The notes: generated by a model from the letters alone, not told the origin. A DNA stretch of 64,000 bases from Sphingomonas sp. M1-B02 (GCF_026167525.1 NZ_CP110679.1:3521501-3585500); one strand, 5' to 3'; numbered from the stretch's first letter, positions 1 to 9,222 are shown. Program-made: numbers and translations.

Positions 1-947
1 ACCGTCTTCGCCTTCAGGCTCGCTCCATTTTCGAGCACGACCTCATGCAGCCCGCCCTCGATCCGCGCCGGGATCAGCTTGGCGGCCTTCTGCAGGTTCA
101 TGATGTCGACGTCATACTCCTTGACGTGCTGCTCCAGATGCGCGGCCAGCTTGGGACCTTCGGTGTGGGAAACCGACGGGAAATTCTCGATCGCCATCGT
201 ATCGAGCACCTGCCCGCCGAAGCGCTCGGCGGCGATGCCGGTGCGGATGCCCTTGCGCGCGGTGTAGATGGCCGCCGCCGCGCCGGCGGGCCCGCCGCCG
301 ATCACCAGCACGTCGAACGGATCCTTCTTCGCGATCTTCGCGGCGGCCTTGGCCTCGGCGCCGCTGTCGATCCTGGCGACGATCTGCTCCAGCTCCATCC
401 GGCCCTGGCCGAACGTCTCGCCGTTGAGGAAGACGGTGGGGACCGCCATGATCTTGCGGCTGTCGACTTCGTCCTTGAACAGGGCGCCGTCGATCGCGGT
501 ATGCTTGATCCGCGGATTAAGCACCGACATCAGGTTCAGCGCCTGCACCACGTCGGGGCAATTCTGGCAGGAGAGCGAGAAATAAGTCTCGAACTCATAA
601 TCGCCGTCCAGCTCCTTGACCTGTTCGATCAATTCCTGCGCGGCCTTGGACGGATGCCCGCCGACCTGGAGCAGCGCCAGCACCAGCGAGGTGAATTCAT
701 GCCCCATCGGAAGCCCGGCGAAGCGCACGCCGATGTCGGTGCCCGCACGGCGGATCATGAAGCTGGGCTTGCGCTTGTCGTCGGCGGTGATGAGCGTCAC
801 CTTATCCGACAGCGCGGCGATTTCGTTCAGTAATTCACCCAGCTCGCGCGACTTGGCGTCGTCACCCTGCGAGGCGACGAGCTCGATCGGCTCGCGGATG
901 TTCACGAGATAGGTTTTGAGCTGCTGCGTCAGAGTGGCGTCGAGCAT
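1..947 (-). CDS. ahpF: Alkyl hydroperoxide reductase subunit F, partial (3' end beyond the window)
   Basis: Flavoprotein disulfide reductase that passes electrons from NAD(P)H to AhpC to reduce peroxides in the cytosol. The gene reads leftward from an ATG at 947 with AGGAG 8 bases upstream. The first 315 of about 520 expected residues are present. The N-terminal domain has its redox CxxC at residues 127-130 (CQNC). The FAD-binding glycine motif VIGGGPAG lies near residue 215. The second CxxC of the thioredoxin-reductase-like core would be outside the window. It follows ahpC on the same strand, 118 bp downstream, as in the classical ahpCF operon. Confidence 0.95.
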   Translation of the reverse strand, partial: MLDATLTQQLKTYLVNIREPIELVASQGDDAKSRELGELLNEIAALSDKVTLITADDKRKPSFMIRRAGTDIGVRFAGLPMGHEFTSLVLALLQVGGHPSKAAQELIEQVKELDGDYEFETYFSLSCQNCPDVVQALNLMSVLNPRIKHTAIDGALFKDEVDSRKIMAVPTVFLNGETFGQGRMELEQIVARIDSGAEAKAAAKIAKKDPFDVLVIGGGPAGAAAAIYTARKGIRTGIAAERFGGQVLDTMAIENFPSVSHTEGPKLAAHLEQHVKEYDVDIMNLQKAAKLIPARIEGGLHEVVLENGASLKAKT

Positions 948-975
948 GGGGTAAACTCCTAAGTCAGATACAGAA

Positions 976-1011
976 CGGCCCGGGGCGGAAAGGGAGTTCC
1001 ACCCCGGGCCG
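976..1011 (-). terminator. Intercistronic hairpin between ahpC and ahpF
   Basis: Perfect 10-bp inverted repeat, CGGCCCGGGG (976-985) and CCCCGGGCCG (1002-1011), with a 16-base loop. It lies downstream of ahpC in the direction of transcription. No strong U-tract follows. It could protect the ahpC mRNA end or partly terminate, giving more AhpC than AhpF; that role is inference. Confidence 0.45.
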
Positions 1012-1065
1012 CATGCGGCGCCCCCACAAGAGGGGGAGGGGGGAGGCGCCGTAGCTCTTGGCGCC

Positions 1066-1629
1066 TTAGATCTTGCCGACGAGATCGAGCGAGGGAGCGA
1101 GCGTCTCTTCGCCCTCTTCCCACTTCGCAGGGCAGACTTCGCCCGGATGCGCGGCGATATATTGCGCTGCCTTGATCTTGCGCAGAAGCTCGGTCGCGTT
1201 GCGGCCGACGCCCTCGGAGGTGATTTCCATCAGTTGGATCACGCCGTCGGGGTCGACCACGAAGGTGCCGCGATCGGCCAGGCCCTGGCCCTCACGCAGC
1301 ACGTCGAAATTGGTCGACAGCACGTGGTTCTGGTCGCCCAGCATGAAATAATTGATCTTGCCGATGGCGGGCGAGGTGTCGTGCCATGCCTTGTGGCTGA
1401 AATGGGTGTCGGTCGAGACCGAATAGACTTCCACGCCCATCTTCTGGAGCTGCGGATAGATGTCGGCCAGATCCTCGAGTTCGGTCGGGCAGACGAAGGT
1501 GAAGTCTGCCGGATAGAAGAAGAAAACGGCCCATTTGCCCTTCACGTCGCCATCGCTGACCTGGACGAACTTGCCTTCCTTGTAAGCCTGGGTCGTGAAG
1601 GGTTTGATCGAGCTTCCGATGAGCGCCAT
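1066..1629 (-). CDS. ahpC: Alkyl hydroperoxide reductase subunit C (2-Cys peroxiredoxin)
   Basis: Typical 2-Cys peroxiredoxin that reduces H2O2, organic peroxides and peroxynitrite and is recycled by AhpF. The product is 187 residues, the usual size. The peroxidatic Cys47 sits in FTFVCPTE and the resolving Cys166 in EVCPAK. The ATG at 1629 is chosen because [11 protein letters not shown] is the standard AhpC N-terminus and GGAG lies just upstream; the reading frame stays open 34 codons further up without homology. ahpF follows on the same strand. Confidence 0.97.
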   Translation of the reverse strand: MALIGSSIKPFTTQAYKEGKFVQVSDGDVKGKWAVFFFYPADFTFVCPTELEDLADIYPQLQKMGVEVYSVSTDTHFSHKAWHDTSPAIGKINYFMLGDQNHVLSTNFDVLREGQGLADRGTFVVDPDGVIQLMEITSEGVGRNATELLRKIKAAQYIAAHPGEVCPAKWEEGEETLAPSLDLVGKI

Positions 1630-1666
1630 GCGATAATTCTCCGAGCGGGTTGTTGTTCGAAGCCCG

Positions 1667-1694
1667 GATATAGGTGCGATATGCTGCATCGCAA
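1667..1694 (-). promoter_or_regulatory. Candidate sigma70-type promoter of ahpC
   Basis: On the minus strand TTGCGA (1694-1689) and TATATC (1672-1667) are 16 bases apart, which would give a leader of roughly 30 nt before the ahpC ATG at 1629. The overlapping GATA/TATC-rich sequence could hold an OxyR site, but no full OxyR consensus is visible. Confidence 0.35.
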
Positions 1695-1781
1695 AACGAG
1701 AAGCTCCGTTCTTGCTGATCGATTCAATCACTCAATATGACGGTTGTAATCAAATTTTCCTGGCAATCCGTGCGTCCGGAG

Positions 1782-2132
1782 TCAGCGCCGGCTCGGTACG
1801 CGCGCCTCGAACGCCTCGATGCGGGCGTTGAGGCAGATCTCGGCCAACAGGCGTTGCCGATTGCCGTCGCGGATGCAGGACGCGACCATGTCGCACAGCA
1901 TGCGGTCCACCTTATTGTCTCCGCTCGACCGTTCGACGATGCATTTCCCCAGACGGTTCCCGCGCGCCGAATAAGCGACGAGCGCCCGACGCAGCTTGCG
2001 GCCGATCACGACGATCTCGTCGTCGGTCAGCGTCGGTACGGCGGATTGCGGCTGGAGAAGCGGCATCGATGACGCCGGCGATGCCAGGAGTGCAGCGGCG
2101 AGCGCCATGGCAGGCGCCAGCCGCTTGCGCAT
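1782..2132 (-). CDS. Small secreted protein of unknown function
   Basis: 116 residues from the ATG at 2132; a TTG three codons upstream is the alternative. It has a clear signal peptide: MRKRL, then an Ala/Leu-rich core ending ASPASS. The mature part carries two paired-cysteine stretches (LGKCIVERS; LCDMVASCIRDG ... EICL), suggesting a small disulfide-bonded periplasmic protein. I do not recognise the family. It lies between ahpC and the TauE/SafE gene, all on the minus strand, with no sign of a shared pathway. Confidence 0.7.
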   Translation of the reverse strand: MRKRLAPAMALAAALLASPASSMPLLQPQSAVPTLTDDEIVVIGRKLRRALVAYSARGNRLGKCIVERSSGDNKVDRMLCDMVASCIRDGNRQRLLAEICLNARIEAFEARVPSRR

Positions 2133-2199
2133 CCGAGTCAACGAGTGATCCGATCATAGAGCGCGTCAGGCATGCGTCGCCTTTCGCACTGCAGCAAGC

Positions 2200-2958
2200 T
2201 CAGCCGATCGCCCGATACAGCCCATAAAGGCTGGTCAGGGTCAGCACCACGCCGACCAGGAACATCAGTCGGGTGGCCGGAACCCGCTTGGCGAGCAGCG
2301 CCCCGAACGGGGCCGCAATCACGCCGCCGATCAACAGGCCGACGGTCGCGACGGTGAAAGCCTCCCAGCCCAATTGGGTAATGAACGTCGCCGAGATCGT
2401 CGTCGTCAGGAAGAACTCGGCGGTGTTGACGGTGCCGATCGTGGTGCGCGGGCTCGATCCCTGGACAAGCAGGTTCGACGTTACCACCGGCCCCCAGCCG
2501 CCGCCGCCTGCCGCATCGAGAAAACCGCCGATCAGCCCGAGCGGCTCGACGATCTTCGGCGAACGCTCGACTGGGGTAGGGTGCGTGCTGCGCCACAACA
2601 GGTACAGGCCGATTGCCGTCAGATAGGCCAGGATGAACGGCTTCGCGACGTCGGCATGGATATTCGACAGCACATAGGCGCCCAGAACGCCGCCGATCAC
2701 GCCGGGGATCATCAGCCGGAAGAACAGCTTCCAGTTCACATTCTTGTGGATCGCATGGCTGATGCCAGAGACCGCGGTGGTGAACGATTCCACCGTATGC
2801 ACCCCCGCCGATGCCGCCGCGGGCGGCACGCCCAGGCTCAGCAGCAAAGTGTTGGAGATCACGCCGAACGCCATCCCCAGCGCCCCGTCGACCATCTGTG
2901 CGGCAAAGCCCACCGCGATGAACGGAAGCAGCGCCGTGATGTCGAGCCCGAAGATCAT
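2200..2958 (-). CDS. TauE/SafE family sulfite/organosulfonate exporter
   Basis: 252-residue polytopic inner-membrane protein with about eight hydrophobic segments. The family hallmark is the N-terminal glycine-rich stretch AAQMVDGALGMAFG, with a related half near residues 145-165 (GLIGGFLDAAGGGGWGP). Members export sulfite, sulfoacetate or related small anions. It diverges from a serine acetyltransferase gene 157 bp away, which makes a sulfur-related role plausible, but the substrate cannot be read from sequence. Confidence 0.85.
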   Translation of the reverse strand: MIFGLDITALLPFIAVGFAAQMVDGALGMAFGVISNTLLLSLGVPPAAASAGVHTVESFTTAVSGISHAIHKNVNWKLFFRLMIPGVIGGVLGAYVLSNIHADVAKPFILAYLTAIGLYLLWRSTHPTPVERSPKIVEPLGLIGGFLDAAGGGGWGPVVTSNLLVQGSSPRTTIGTVNTAEFFLTTTISATFITQLGWEAFTVATVGLLIGGVIAAPFGALLAKRVPATRLMFLVGVVLTLTSLYGLYRAIG

Positions 2959-3114
2959 CCACGTCCCTTTTAGCGCCCAATCGAGCCGATGAGATGCCCG
3001 CCGCTCCGAACGCCTACAAGATACATAGTGTTTAGCCCGAACAAGCCCGCGCCGGGGTGTTCTGGAAATCGGGCGGGAAACGCACTAGATTGATCCGTCA
3101 AAGGGAAAGCGGCC

Positions 3115-3810
3115 ATGTTCCAGAAGCTGACGGGATATCTCGATTCGATCCGCGCCCGCGATCCGGCGCCGCGAAGCCGCGCCGAAATCCTGCTCTATCC
3201 CGGCGTCTGGGCGCTCGCTTATCATCGGGTCGCGCACCGGCTGTTCCGCAATCGTCGGTATTTCGCGGCCAGGCTGGTCAATCATTGGTCGCGCTGGATG
3301 ACTGCGATCGATATCCATCCCGGCGCGACGATCGGCCGCAATTTCTTCATCGATCACGGCTTCGTGGTGATCGGCGAGACCGCCGAGATCGGCGACAATG
3401 TCACCATCTACCAATGCGTCACGCTGGGCGGCACCAGCCCGGACAATGGCGTGGCCGGCAAGCGTCATCCGACCCTGCTGGACGGCGTGATCATCGGTTC
3501 GGGCGCGCAGGTGCTCGGACCGGTGACGCTCGGCGAGCGCTCGCGGATCGGCGCCAACGCGGTCGTCACGCGCGATGTGCCCGAGGGCGCGGTGATGGTC
3601 GGCATTCCCGCCCGCTCGACCCTGCTCAATGCCGAAACCTGGCAAAAGGATTTCGTGCCCTACGGCACGCCGTGCAGCGAAATCTTCGATCCCGCCACCC
3701 AGAAGCTGGAACTGATGCGCTGCGAGCTCGAGACGCTGCGCAAGCGGCTCGATGCGATGATCGAGGCGCGCGCAGCCGACGACGACACCGAACGACGCGG
3801 ACGCGCATAA
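3115..3810 (+). CDS. cysE: Serine O-acetyltransferase (EpsC/CysE type)
   Basis: Transfers acetyl from acetyl-CoA to serine to give O-acetylserine, the acceptor for cysteine synthesis. The product is 231 residues, a short EpsC-like form. A helical N-terminal part is followed by left-handed beta-helix hexapeptide repeats (IHPGATIGRNFFIDHG, then IGETAEIGDNVTIYQ) and the CVTLGGTS segment with the substrate-loop glycines. The ATG at 3115 has AAAGGGA upstream. It diverges from the TauE/SafE exporter and is followed 6 bp later by a DUF2794 gene. Confidence 0.92.
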   Translation: MFQKLTGYLDSIRARDPAPRSRAEILLYPGVWALAYHRVAHRLFRNRRYFAARLVNHWSRWMTAIDIHPGATIGRNFFIDHGFVVIGETAEIGDNVTIYQCVTLGGTSPDNGVAGKRHPTLLDGVIIGSGAQVLGPVTLGERSRIGANAVVTRDVPEGAVMVGIPARSTLLNAETWQKDFVPYGTPCSEIFDPATQKLELMRCELETLRKRLDAMIEARAADDDTERRGRA

Positions 3811-3816
3811 CCGTCG

Positions 3817-4155
3817 ATGGGAACCGTAACCCCGCTGCCGCTCGGTCGCCCGACCCAGGTCGGCTATGATCGCGTCGAGCTCAATCGCATTCTCGATCTG
3901 TACGGCCGGATGGTCGCCGCGGGGCACTGGCGCGATTATGCGATCCAGCTCGATGCAGATGCGGCGATCTTCGCCGCCTTCCGCCGCGCCGCGGAGCGTC
4001 CCGAATATCGCATCGAGAAGCGGCCGGCGCTGCGCAATCGCCAGGGTATGTGGGCGCTGGTCAACGAATCGGGCGCGGTGCTCAAGCGCGGGCATGATCT
4101 CGGCCCCGTCCTGGCCCCGATCGAGCGCCGCCTGATGAAGCTGGTCAGCGGCTGA
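3817..4155 (+). CDS. DUF2794 family protein
   Basis: 112-residue protein matching my memory of DUF2794, an alphaproteobacterial family of unknown function. Shared features are the core RPEYRIEKRPALRNRQGMW and the later VLKRGHDLG. No signal peptide or membrane segment is seen. It starts 6 bp after cysE, so the two are probably co-transcribed, but no functional link is established. Confidence 0.85.
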   Translation: MGTVTPLPLGRPTQVGYDRVELNRILDLYGRMVAAGHWRDYAIQLDADAAIFAAFRRAAERPEYRIEKRPALRNRQGMWALVNESGAVLKRGHDLGPVLAPIERRLMKLVSG

Positions 4156-4168
4156 ACGGAAAAGAGCC

Positions 4169-4184
4169 CGGGGGTCACCCCCCG
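4169..4184. terminator. Hairpin between convergent genes
   Basis: CGGGGGT (4169-4175), a one-base loop and ACCCCCCG (4177-4184, one base bulged) form a short GC-only stem between the DUF2794 stop and the convergent membrane-protein gene. A perfect fold would need a slightly larger loop. A TTAT stretch follows on the plus strand. It could act on both transcripts. Confidence 0.45.
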
Positions 4185-4197
4185 AGCCCTTATCTCT

Positions 4198-5316
4198 TCA
4201 TGCCACGGCGAGCTGCTGTGTCGGCGGAAGGCGCCCCTCGAGTCCGCCGAGGAGACCCACCACGCTGCGCCGCATCGGCTGCCAGAAGGCGGAAAGCGTC
4301 AGCAATGCCGATCCGATCACCAGCGCAGTCAGCGCCGCGGCCAATTCGACCGCGCCGGTCTGGTTGAACAGGGTGTACATCGCCCACAGCACGTAGACGA
4401 GGCTCGACACCAGCAGCGCGCGCCGATCGACCGCAAGCGCTATGGCGGCAAACACCACATAGAGCGCGATCACCACCGCCGCCATCGGTGCGCCGATATC
4501 GCCGTCGAAGACTCCCAGCATGTGGAAGATCGGATGCGCGATCAGCGGCGCGGCGACCAGGTGGAGCCAGAAGGCAACGTCCGAGCGCCGAGTCCGCCGC
4601 AGCAGGTCCGACATGTCCCAGCGCATCGCCACGACGAACACCAATATGCCCGCGGCGAGCAGGATCGGGTTGATCGCGTCGCGCGAGGCCGGAACGAAGG
4701 CCGTGATCGCGCCGATCGCGACCGCCACCAGCGCCATCGCGCCCACCGCCACCGTGATCGGCACCATGAACCGCCGCCAGTGCAGCCAGGCGACGCCCGC
4801 AGTCGCCACGCCGACGACAATGCCGATCGTTCCGGCAAGCTGGCGCTGCTGCAAGTCGGTGGTGAGGTTGAGCTGCTCGGCCAGCCATGGCGCGTTCGCG
4901 CCGAAGATGGCGCCCAGTCCGACGAAGAAACCGCCGGCAAAGCCGATCAGCAACAGGATGCTGGGGAGCGCCATCCGCCGCTTCGCAGTGAAATATTCGG
5001 CGAGCAGCCAGCTGGTGATCGATACCGCGAAGCCGCCGAGCATCGTGGCGATGCCCACCTGGCGCGGACCGGGGTTGGCATCGAGGTCCATCAACTGCGC
5101 GCCGATATAGAAGCCGATCCAGCCGACTGCGACCAGAATCAGGATCGCCGCAATCCCGACGAAGATGTCATTGAAGCCGGTCAGCAGTCGAAACGATTCC
5201 TCGTCGACCGCGGGCGCCGCCCGCCCGGCGGCAACATGGTTTCGCAGGGCATTGGCCGCGTCGGGGGTCAGTACCCCCGCCTCGACGGCGCTTGTCAGGT
5301 CGCTTTCGCTATACAT
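4198..5316 (-). CDS. Polytopic membrane protein, function unknown (DUF2157-like)
   Basis: 372 residues: a soluble N-terminal stretch of about 45 residues (MYSESDLTSAVEAGVLTPDAA), then roughly ten transmembrane segments. A short acidic/helical N-terminus ahead of a run of membrane helices resembles the DUF2157 group of predicted membrane proteins, but I cannot confirm membership. No catalytic motif is visible. An AGGA is present upstream of the ATG at 5316. It converges with the cysE-DUF2794 pair. Confidence 0.75.
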   Translation of the reverse strand: MYSESDLTSAVEAGVLTPDAANALRNHVAAGRAAPAVDEESFRLLTGFNDIFVGIAAILILVAVGWIGFYIGAQLMDLDANPGPRQVGIATMLGGFAVSITSWLLAEYFTAKRRMALPSILLLIGFAGGFFVGLGAIFGANAPWLAEQLNLTTDLQQRQLAGTIGIVVGVATAGVAWLHWRRFMVPITVAVGAMALVAVAIGAITAFVPASRDAINPILLAAGILVFVVAMRWDMSDLLRRTRRSDVAFWLHLVAAPLIAHPIFHMLGVFDGDIGAPMAAVVIALYVVFAAIALAVDRRALLVSSLVYVLWAMYTLFNQTGAVELAAALTALVIGSALLTLSAFWQPMRRSVVGLLGGLEGRLPPTQQLAVA

Positions 5317-5375
5317 GGCAATCCTCCTTCTGCAGGCGGCGTACCATTAGTGTGTTAGTGAAGCAATACGCTGGG

Positions 5376-6266
5376 TCACTGCTGCAATTTGCCGAGGATT
5401 AGCATCGTCTGCTCGGCCCCGGAATTGGGGACGATCTCGCCTCTGCGATCGACGATCTCCGCCCATTGCGCGGCGACGCTTTCGGGGGTCGGCGCTTGGA
5501 GCTTCGCGCCGCGGGTCAGCGTGACATAGGCCGCCTGGACGACGCCGCCGCCGGCACCCACGATCATGTTGGTCGGCGCATCCTCCGAGACCAGGAACAG
5601 CGCGGCAGGTGCGACATTCTCGGGCGCAAAGGCGTTGAACGCCGCCTCGGGAAAAATGTCCTCGGTCATCCGCGTGCCGGCTACCGGCGCGAGCGTGTTG
5701 ACCTTGATCCCGTATTTCGCGCCTTCAAGATAAAGCGTCTTGGTCAGCCCGGCGAGCCCGAGCTTCGCAGCGCCGTAATTGGCCTGCCCGAAGTTGCCGT
5801 AGAGCCCGCTGGAGGAAGCGGTCATCAGGATGCGGCCATAGGCCTGGGCGCGCATCGTATCCCACACCGCCTTGGTGACGTTGGCGGACCCGATCAGATG
5901 CACGTCGACGACGAACCGGAAATCTTCCGGCTCCATCTTCGCGAAGCTCTTGTCGCGAAGCACGCCGGCATTGTTGATCAAGATGTCGATCCGGCCCCAG
6001 CGCGCCTTGGTCTCCTCGACCATCGCGACCATCTGGTCATATTCGGTCACGCTGCCGCCGTTCGAGAAGGCCTGACCGCCGGCGGCAACGATCTCCTCGA
6101 CCACGTCCAGCGCAGCATCGGAATGGCCGGAGCCGTCGCGCGCGCCGCCCAAGTCGTTGACCACCACTTTGGCCCCGCGCCGCGCAAGTTCGAGCGCATA
6201 GGCCCGGCCCAGGCCGCCTCCGGCGCCGGTGACTATGGCGACGCGATTGTCGAAATTGATGGCCAT
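5376..6266 (-). CDS. Short-chain dehydrogenase/reductase, 3-hydroxyacyl-CoA dehydrogenase (MFE-2) type
   Basis: 296-residue NAD(P)-dependent SDR. The cofactor motif is [12 protein letters not shown] near residue 13, NNAG lies near residue 97, and the catalytic Ser plus YxxxK are in [18 protein letters not shown]. The N-terminal [12 protein letters not shown] segment and the C-terminal extension are typical of the dehydrogenase domain of multifunctional enzyme type 2 (HSD17B4-like), which oxidises 3-hydroxyacyl-CoA in beta-oxidation. The hydratase and SCP2 domains are absent. The substrate is inferred. Confidence 0.85.
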   Translation of the reverse strand: MAINFDNRVAIVTGAGGGLGRAYALELARRGAKVVVNDLGGARDGSGHSDAALDVVEEIVAAGGQAFSNGGSVTEYDQMVAMVEETKARWGRIDILINNAGVLRDKSFAKMEPEDFRFVVDVHLIGSANVTKAVWDTMRAQAYGRILMTASSSGLYGNFGQANYGAAKLGLAGLTKTLYLEGAKYGIKVNTLAPVAGTRMTEDIFPEAAFNAFAPENVAPAALFLVSEDAPTNMIVGAGGGVVQAAYVTLTRGAKLQAPTPESVAAQWAEIVDRRGEIVPNSGAEQTMLILGKLQQ

Positions 6267-6335
6267 GGAAGCGCTCCCGAATATCAGGAGCGCTTCCTAG
6301 ACGCTTCTATGCGGGGCTGAACAGCCCGGCGGGCT

Positions 6336-6707
6336 TTAGCGGCCGCCCGGGTTGCGGCATTGATCGCGCACGGTGCGCGAGCAGACGGGATAGCTCTCCT
6401 GTGCCGGCGGAGGAGGCGTTGCGTTGCCGGGCTGGAAGACCACCGTGGTGTTCGGTGCACCCGGGGCAGCGGCCGGCGCGCCGGGCATTGCCATGTCGGG
6501 CGTGGTGGCGGGCGTCGTGCTAGTGTCCGGAGTGGTCGTCGTCGTGTCCGGAGTTGTCGTCGTCGTATCCGGGGCGGTCGTGGTCGTGTCAGGCGCCGTC
6601 GTGGTGGTCTGCATATCCTGGGTCGGGGGGGTGGTCTGGGGCATATCCTGGGCGACGGCAGTGCCGCCGAATGCGGCCAGAGCGGCCGCCAATGCGATCA
6701 GCTTCAT
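6336..6707 (-). CDS. Small secreted Thr/Pro-rich repeat protein
   Basis: 123 residues from the ATG at 6707, which has AGGAG 7 bases upstream. The signal peptide is MKLIALAAALAAFGGTAVAQ. The next ~45 residues are a low-complexity TTTTAPD/TTTTTPD repeat, followed by a Pro/Ala-rich linker and a C-terminal segment with two cysteines (YPVCSRTVRDQCRNPGG). It looks like a periplasmic or surface protein with a disordered spacer. The function is unknown. It is downstream of phoB but separated by a GC hairpin (6730-6748). Confidence 0.75.
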   Translation of the reverse strand: MKLIALAAALAAFGGTAVAQDMPQTTPPTQDMQTTTTAPDTTTTAPDTTTTTPDTTTTTPDTSTTPATTPDMAMPGAPAAAPGAPNTTVVFQPGNATPPPPAQESYPVCSRTVRDQCRNPGGR

Positions 6708-6783
6708 CGAGCTTCTCCTAAATCGATCTGGGCGCATCCTGTGCGCCCCGCCAATCAAACGCCGGGGCAGCCCGATAAGCTCC

Positions 6784-7476
6784 TCAGTTCCCCGTATCCA
6801 ATGCATAGCCCGCCGAACGTACGGTCCGGATGATGTCGGGCCGATCGCCTTCGTTGATCGCCTTGCGCAGCCGCCGGATATGGACGTCGACGGTGCGCGC
6901 CTCGATCTCCGAATCATGCCCCCACACCGCGTCGAGCAGCCGCTCGCGCGAGAAGACCCAGCCGGGATGCTCCAGGAAATGCTTGAGCAGGCGAAACTCG
7001 GTCGGCCCCAGCGAGATCACCTGCCCGCCGCGGCGGACCTTGTGGCCCACCGTATCCATTTCGAGATCGGCATAGCTCAGGGACTCGCCCGCCAGTGCGG
7101 GCCGCACGCGGCGCAGCACTGCGCCGACACGCGCGACCAGCTCGCGCGGGGAGAAGGGCTTGGTCACATAATCATCGGCGCCCGTCTCGAGCCCGCGAAC
7201 GCGATCCTCTTCCTCGCCGCGTGCCGTCAGCATGATGATCGGGATGTTCGCGGTTTCGGGCATGCGCCGCAACCGGCGGCAGACTTCGATCCCCGAAAGC
7301 CCTTCGACCATCCAGTCGAGCAAAACGATGTCCGGCGTCGCCTCCTTGGCGAGCAGCAAGGCTTCCTCGCCGTCGGGGGTGTGCTTGACCTCATAATCCT
7401 CGCGCTTGAAATGCCAGGCGACGAGTTCGGCGATTGCAGGGTCGTCCTCGACCAGCAGCATCTTCACGCGGGCCAT
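6784..7476 (-). CDS. phoB: Phosphate regulon response regulator PhoB
   Basis: OmpR-family regulator that binds PHO boxes when phosphorylated by PhoR. It is 230 residues from the ATG at 7476; a TTG four codons upstream overlaps the phoU stop. The receiver domain has acidic residues EDD at 10-12, phospho-acceptor Asp54 (VLLDWM) and the KPF lysine. The C-terminal winged helix-turn-helix ends in RTVRSAGYALD. It starts 8 nt after phoU and is the last gene of the phoR-pst cluster. Confidence 0.95.
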   Translation of the reverse strand: MARVKMLLVEDDPAIAELVAWHFKREDYEVKHTPDGEEALLLAKEATPDIVLLDWMVEGLSGIEVCRRLRRMPETANIPIIMLTARGEEEDRVRGLETGADDYVTKPFSPRELVARVGAVLRRVRPALAGESLSYADLEMDTVGHKVRRGGQVISLGPTEFRLLKHFLEHPGWVFSRERLLDAVWGHDSEIEARTVDVHIRRLRKAINEGDRPDIIRTVRSAGYALDTGN

Positions 7477-7484
7477 GGGGTTCT

Positions 7485-8186
7485 TCAATTCCCGCTCGGT
7501 TCGCCGACATCGCGGTCGGCAAGATAATGTCCGGTCGCCGCGAAATAGACCATTTCGGCGACGTTGGTGGCATGGTCGCCGATCCGCTCGATATTCTTGG
7601 CGACGAACAGGAGATGCGCGACCTGGCTGATCGTGCGCGGATTCTCGACCATGAAGGTCACCAGCGTCCGGAAGATGCTGTCGTAGAAATCGTCGAGCGC
7701 ATTGTCGCGTTCCACCACTTCCACTGCAGTCTCGGCATCGCGCGCCGAGAAAGCGTCGAGCACGTCATGCACCATATCGCTGGCGAGCTGCGCCATTGCG
7801 GGGAGCAGCGAGATCGCCTCGATCCGCTCGCGTCCTTCGGTGTGGATCAGCGGCACGCGCTTGGCGATGTTCTTGGCATAGTCGCCGATCCGCTCGACCA
7901 CCGCGGCGATCTTGAGCGCGGCGATCACTTCGCGCAGATCGTCGGCCATCGGCGCGCGCAATGCGATCACCCGGACGACCAGCTTCTCGATCTCCGCCTC
8001 GATCGCGTCGATCGCCTTGTCCTTGCGGCGCACCTGCAGCGCCAGCTCGGTATCGCCGCGCTGGAGCGCCTTCATCGCGTCGTGGATCGCCTGTTCGGCC
8101 AGCCCGCCCATCTGCGAAATCAGCGCGCGCAGCTGGCTGATGTCCTGGTCGAATGCCTTGACCGTATGTTCCTGACCTGTGGCCAT
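7485..8186 (-). CDS. phoU: Phosphate signalling protein PhoU
   Basis: Couples the Pst transporter to PhoR and represses the Pho regulon when phosphate is plentiful. The 233-residue product has the two PhoU helical-bundle repeats, each with the ERIGDYAKNIA / ERIGDHATNVAE metal-binding signature. The ATG at 8186 lies 2 nt beyond a 266-bp palindromic element that separates it from pstB. The only ribosome-binding sequence (GGAG, 11 nt upstream) is inside the element's terminal repeat. Confidence 0.96.
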   Translation of the reverse strand: MATGQEHTVKAFDQDISQLRALISQMGGLAEQAIHDAMKALQRGDTELALQVRRKDKAIDAIEAEIEKLVVRVIALRAPMADDLREVIAALKIAAVVERIGDYAKNIAKRVPLIHTEGRERIEAISLLPAMAQLASDMVHDVLDAFSARDAETAVEVVERDNALDDFYDSIFRTLVTFMVENPRTISQVAHLLFVAKNIERIGDHATNVAEMVYFAATGHYLADRDVGEPSGN

Positions 8187-8188
8187 CA

Positions 8189-8454
8189 GGGTTTAAACTC
8201 CAGTAGAATGAGGTCGAGACGGAGCGGATTTTCGCGCCAGGCTAGGATCGAGGAGGGAGCCATGGGTTTCCATGGTGAGCGACGAGAGACGACGCCTGGC
8301 GCGAAAAGCCGCCCGCCGCTTCGCGGTTGCCCATGAAAGCCCGCCGAGCTGCGTCGCTTGCTTGCGCGTAGCTCTGCTACGCGACTGCGCTGCGCTTCTT
8401 GTCGGCGGGCTTTCATGGGCAATCTCGATCCTCATTCTACTGGAGTTTAAACCC
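8189..8454. mobile_element. 266-bp nested-palindrome (MITE-like) element between pstB and phoU
   Basis: The ends are a perfect 25-bp inverted repeat, 8189-8213 and 8430-8454 (starting GGGTTTAAACTCCAGTAGAA). Inside are two further hairpins. One has 14-bp arms 8229-8242/8294-8307 (TTTTCGCGCCAGGC) around CCATGG-GTTT-CCATGG. The other has 21-bp arms 8327-8347/8402-8422 around CGCGTAGC-TCT-GCTACGCG. The element is flanked by the triplet TCA on both sides (8186-8188 and 8455-8457), consistent with a 3-bp target duplication. There is no coding capacity of its own. Confidence 0.85.
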
Positions 8455-9222
8455 TCATCCGTACCTTCCGGTGATATAGTCCTTGGTCTGCGTCTCACGG
8501 GGCGTGGTGAAGATCTGGTCGGTATCGCCATACTCCACCAGATGGCCCAGGTGAAAGAAGGCGGTGCGCTGCGATACGCGCGCGGCCTGCTGCATGTTGT
8601 GCGTGACGATCACGATCGCATAGCGGCCGCGCAATTCGTGGATCAGTTCCTCGATCTTGGCGGTGGCGATGGGATCGAGCGCGGAAGCCGGCTCGTCCAT
8701 CAGGATGACTTCGGGATCGACCGCGATGGCCCGCGCGATGCACAGCCGCTGCTGCTGCCCGCCCGAAAGCGCGGTGCCGCTGTCCTGCAGCCGGTCCTTC
8801 ACTTCTTCCCAGAGCCCGGCGCGCTTGAGCGAGCGCTCGACGATCGCCTCAAGGTCGCTCTTCGATCCGGCAAGTCCGTGGATGCGCGGCCCATAAGCGA
8901 CATTCTCGAAGATCGACTTGGGGAAGGGGTTGGGCTTCTGGAACACCATGCCGACCCGGGCGCGCAATTGGACCACGTCCATCGACGGCGCATAGATATT
9001 CTGCCCGTCCAGCGTGATGTCGCCCTCGACGCGGGCGCTGGCGATCGTGTCGTTCATCCGGTTGAGCGTACGCAGGAAGGTCGACTTGCCGCAGCCGGAG
9101 GGGCCGATGAACGCAGTCACCTTGTCCATGTCGACGTCGATCGAGACATTCTTCACTGCCTGCTTGTCGCCATAAAAGACGCTGACGTCGCGGGCCGACA
9201 TTTTATGGATCGTTTCGGTCAT
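8455..9222 (-). CDS. pstB: Phosphate ABC transporter ATP-binding protein PstB
   Basis: ATPase of the high-affinity phosphate importer. It is 255 residues from the ATG at 9222, which overlaps the pstA stop as TGATG. Walker A is GPSGCGKST, the ABC signature [14 protein letters not shown] and Walker B VILMDEP. The frame is open further upstream, but that part lies inside pstA and lacks homology. The stop codon directly abuts the palindromic element that separates it from phoU. Confidence 0.97.
   Translation of the reverse strand: MTETIHKMSARDVSVFYGDKQAVKNVSIDVDMDKVTAFIGPSGCGKSTFLRTLNRMNDTIASARVEGDITLDGQNIYAPSMDVVQLRARVGMVFQKPNPFPKSIFENVAYGPRIHGLAGSKSDLEAIVERSLKRAGLWEEVKDRLQDSGTALSGGQQQRLCIARAIAVDPEVILMDEPASALDPIATAKIEELIHELRGRYAIVIVTHNMQQAARVSQRTAFFHLGHLVEYGDTDQIFTTPRETQTKDYITGRYG

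Noticed and set aside
1660..1700. OxyR binding site upstream of ahpC
   Set aside because: Only loose ATAG/GATA matches are seen; the four-part OxyR consensus is not met well enough to call.
8189..8454. Small protein gene inside the palindromic element
   Set aside because: Open frames in it have no ribosome-binding sites and are explained by the inverted repeats.
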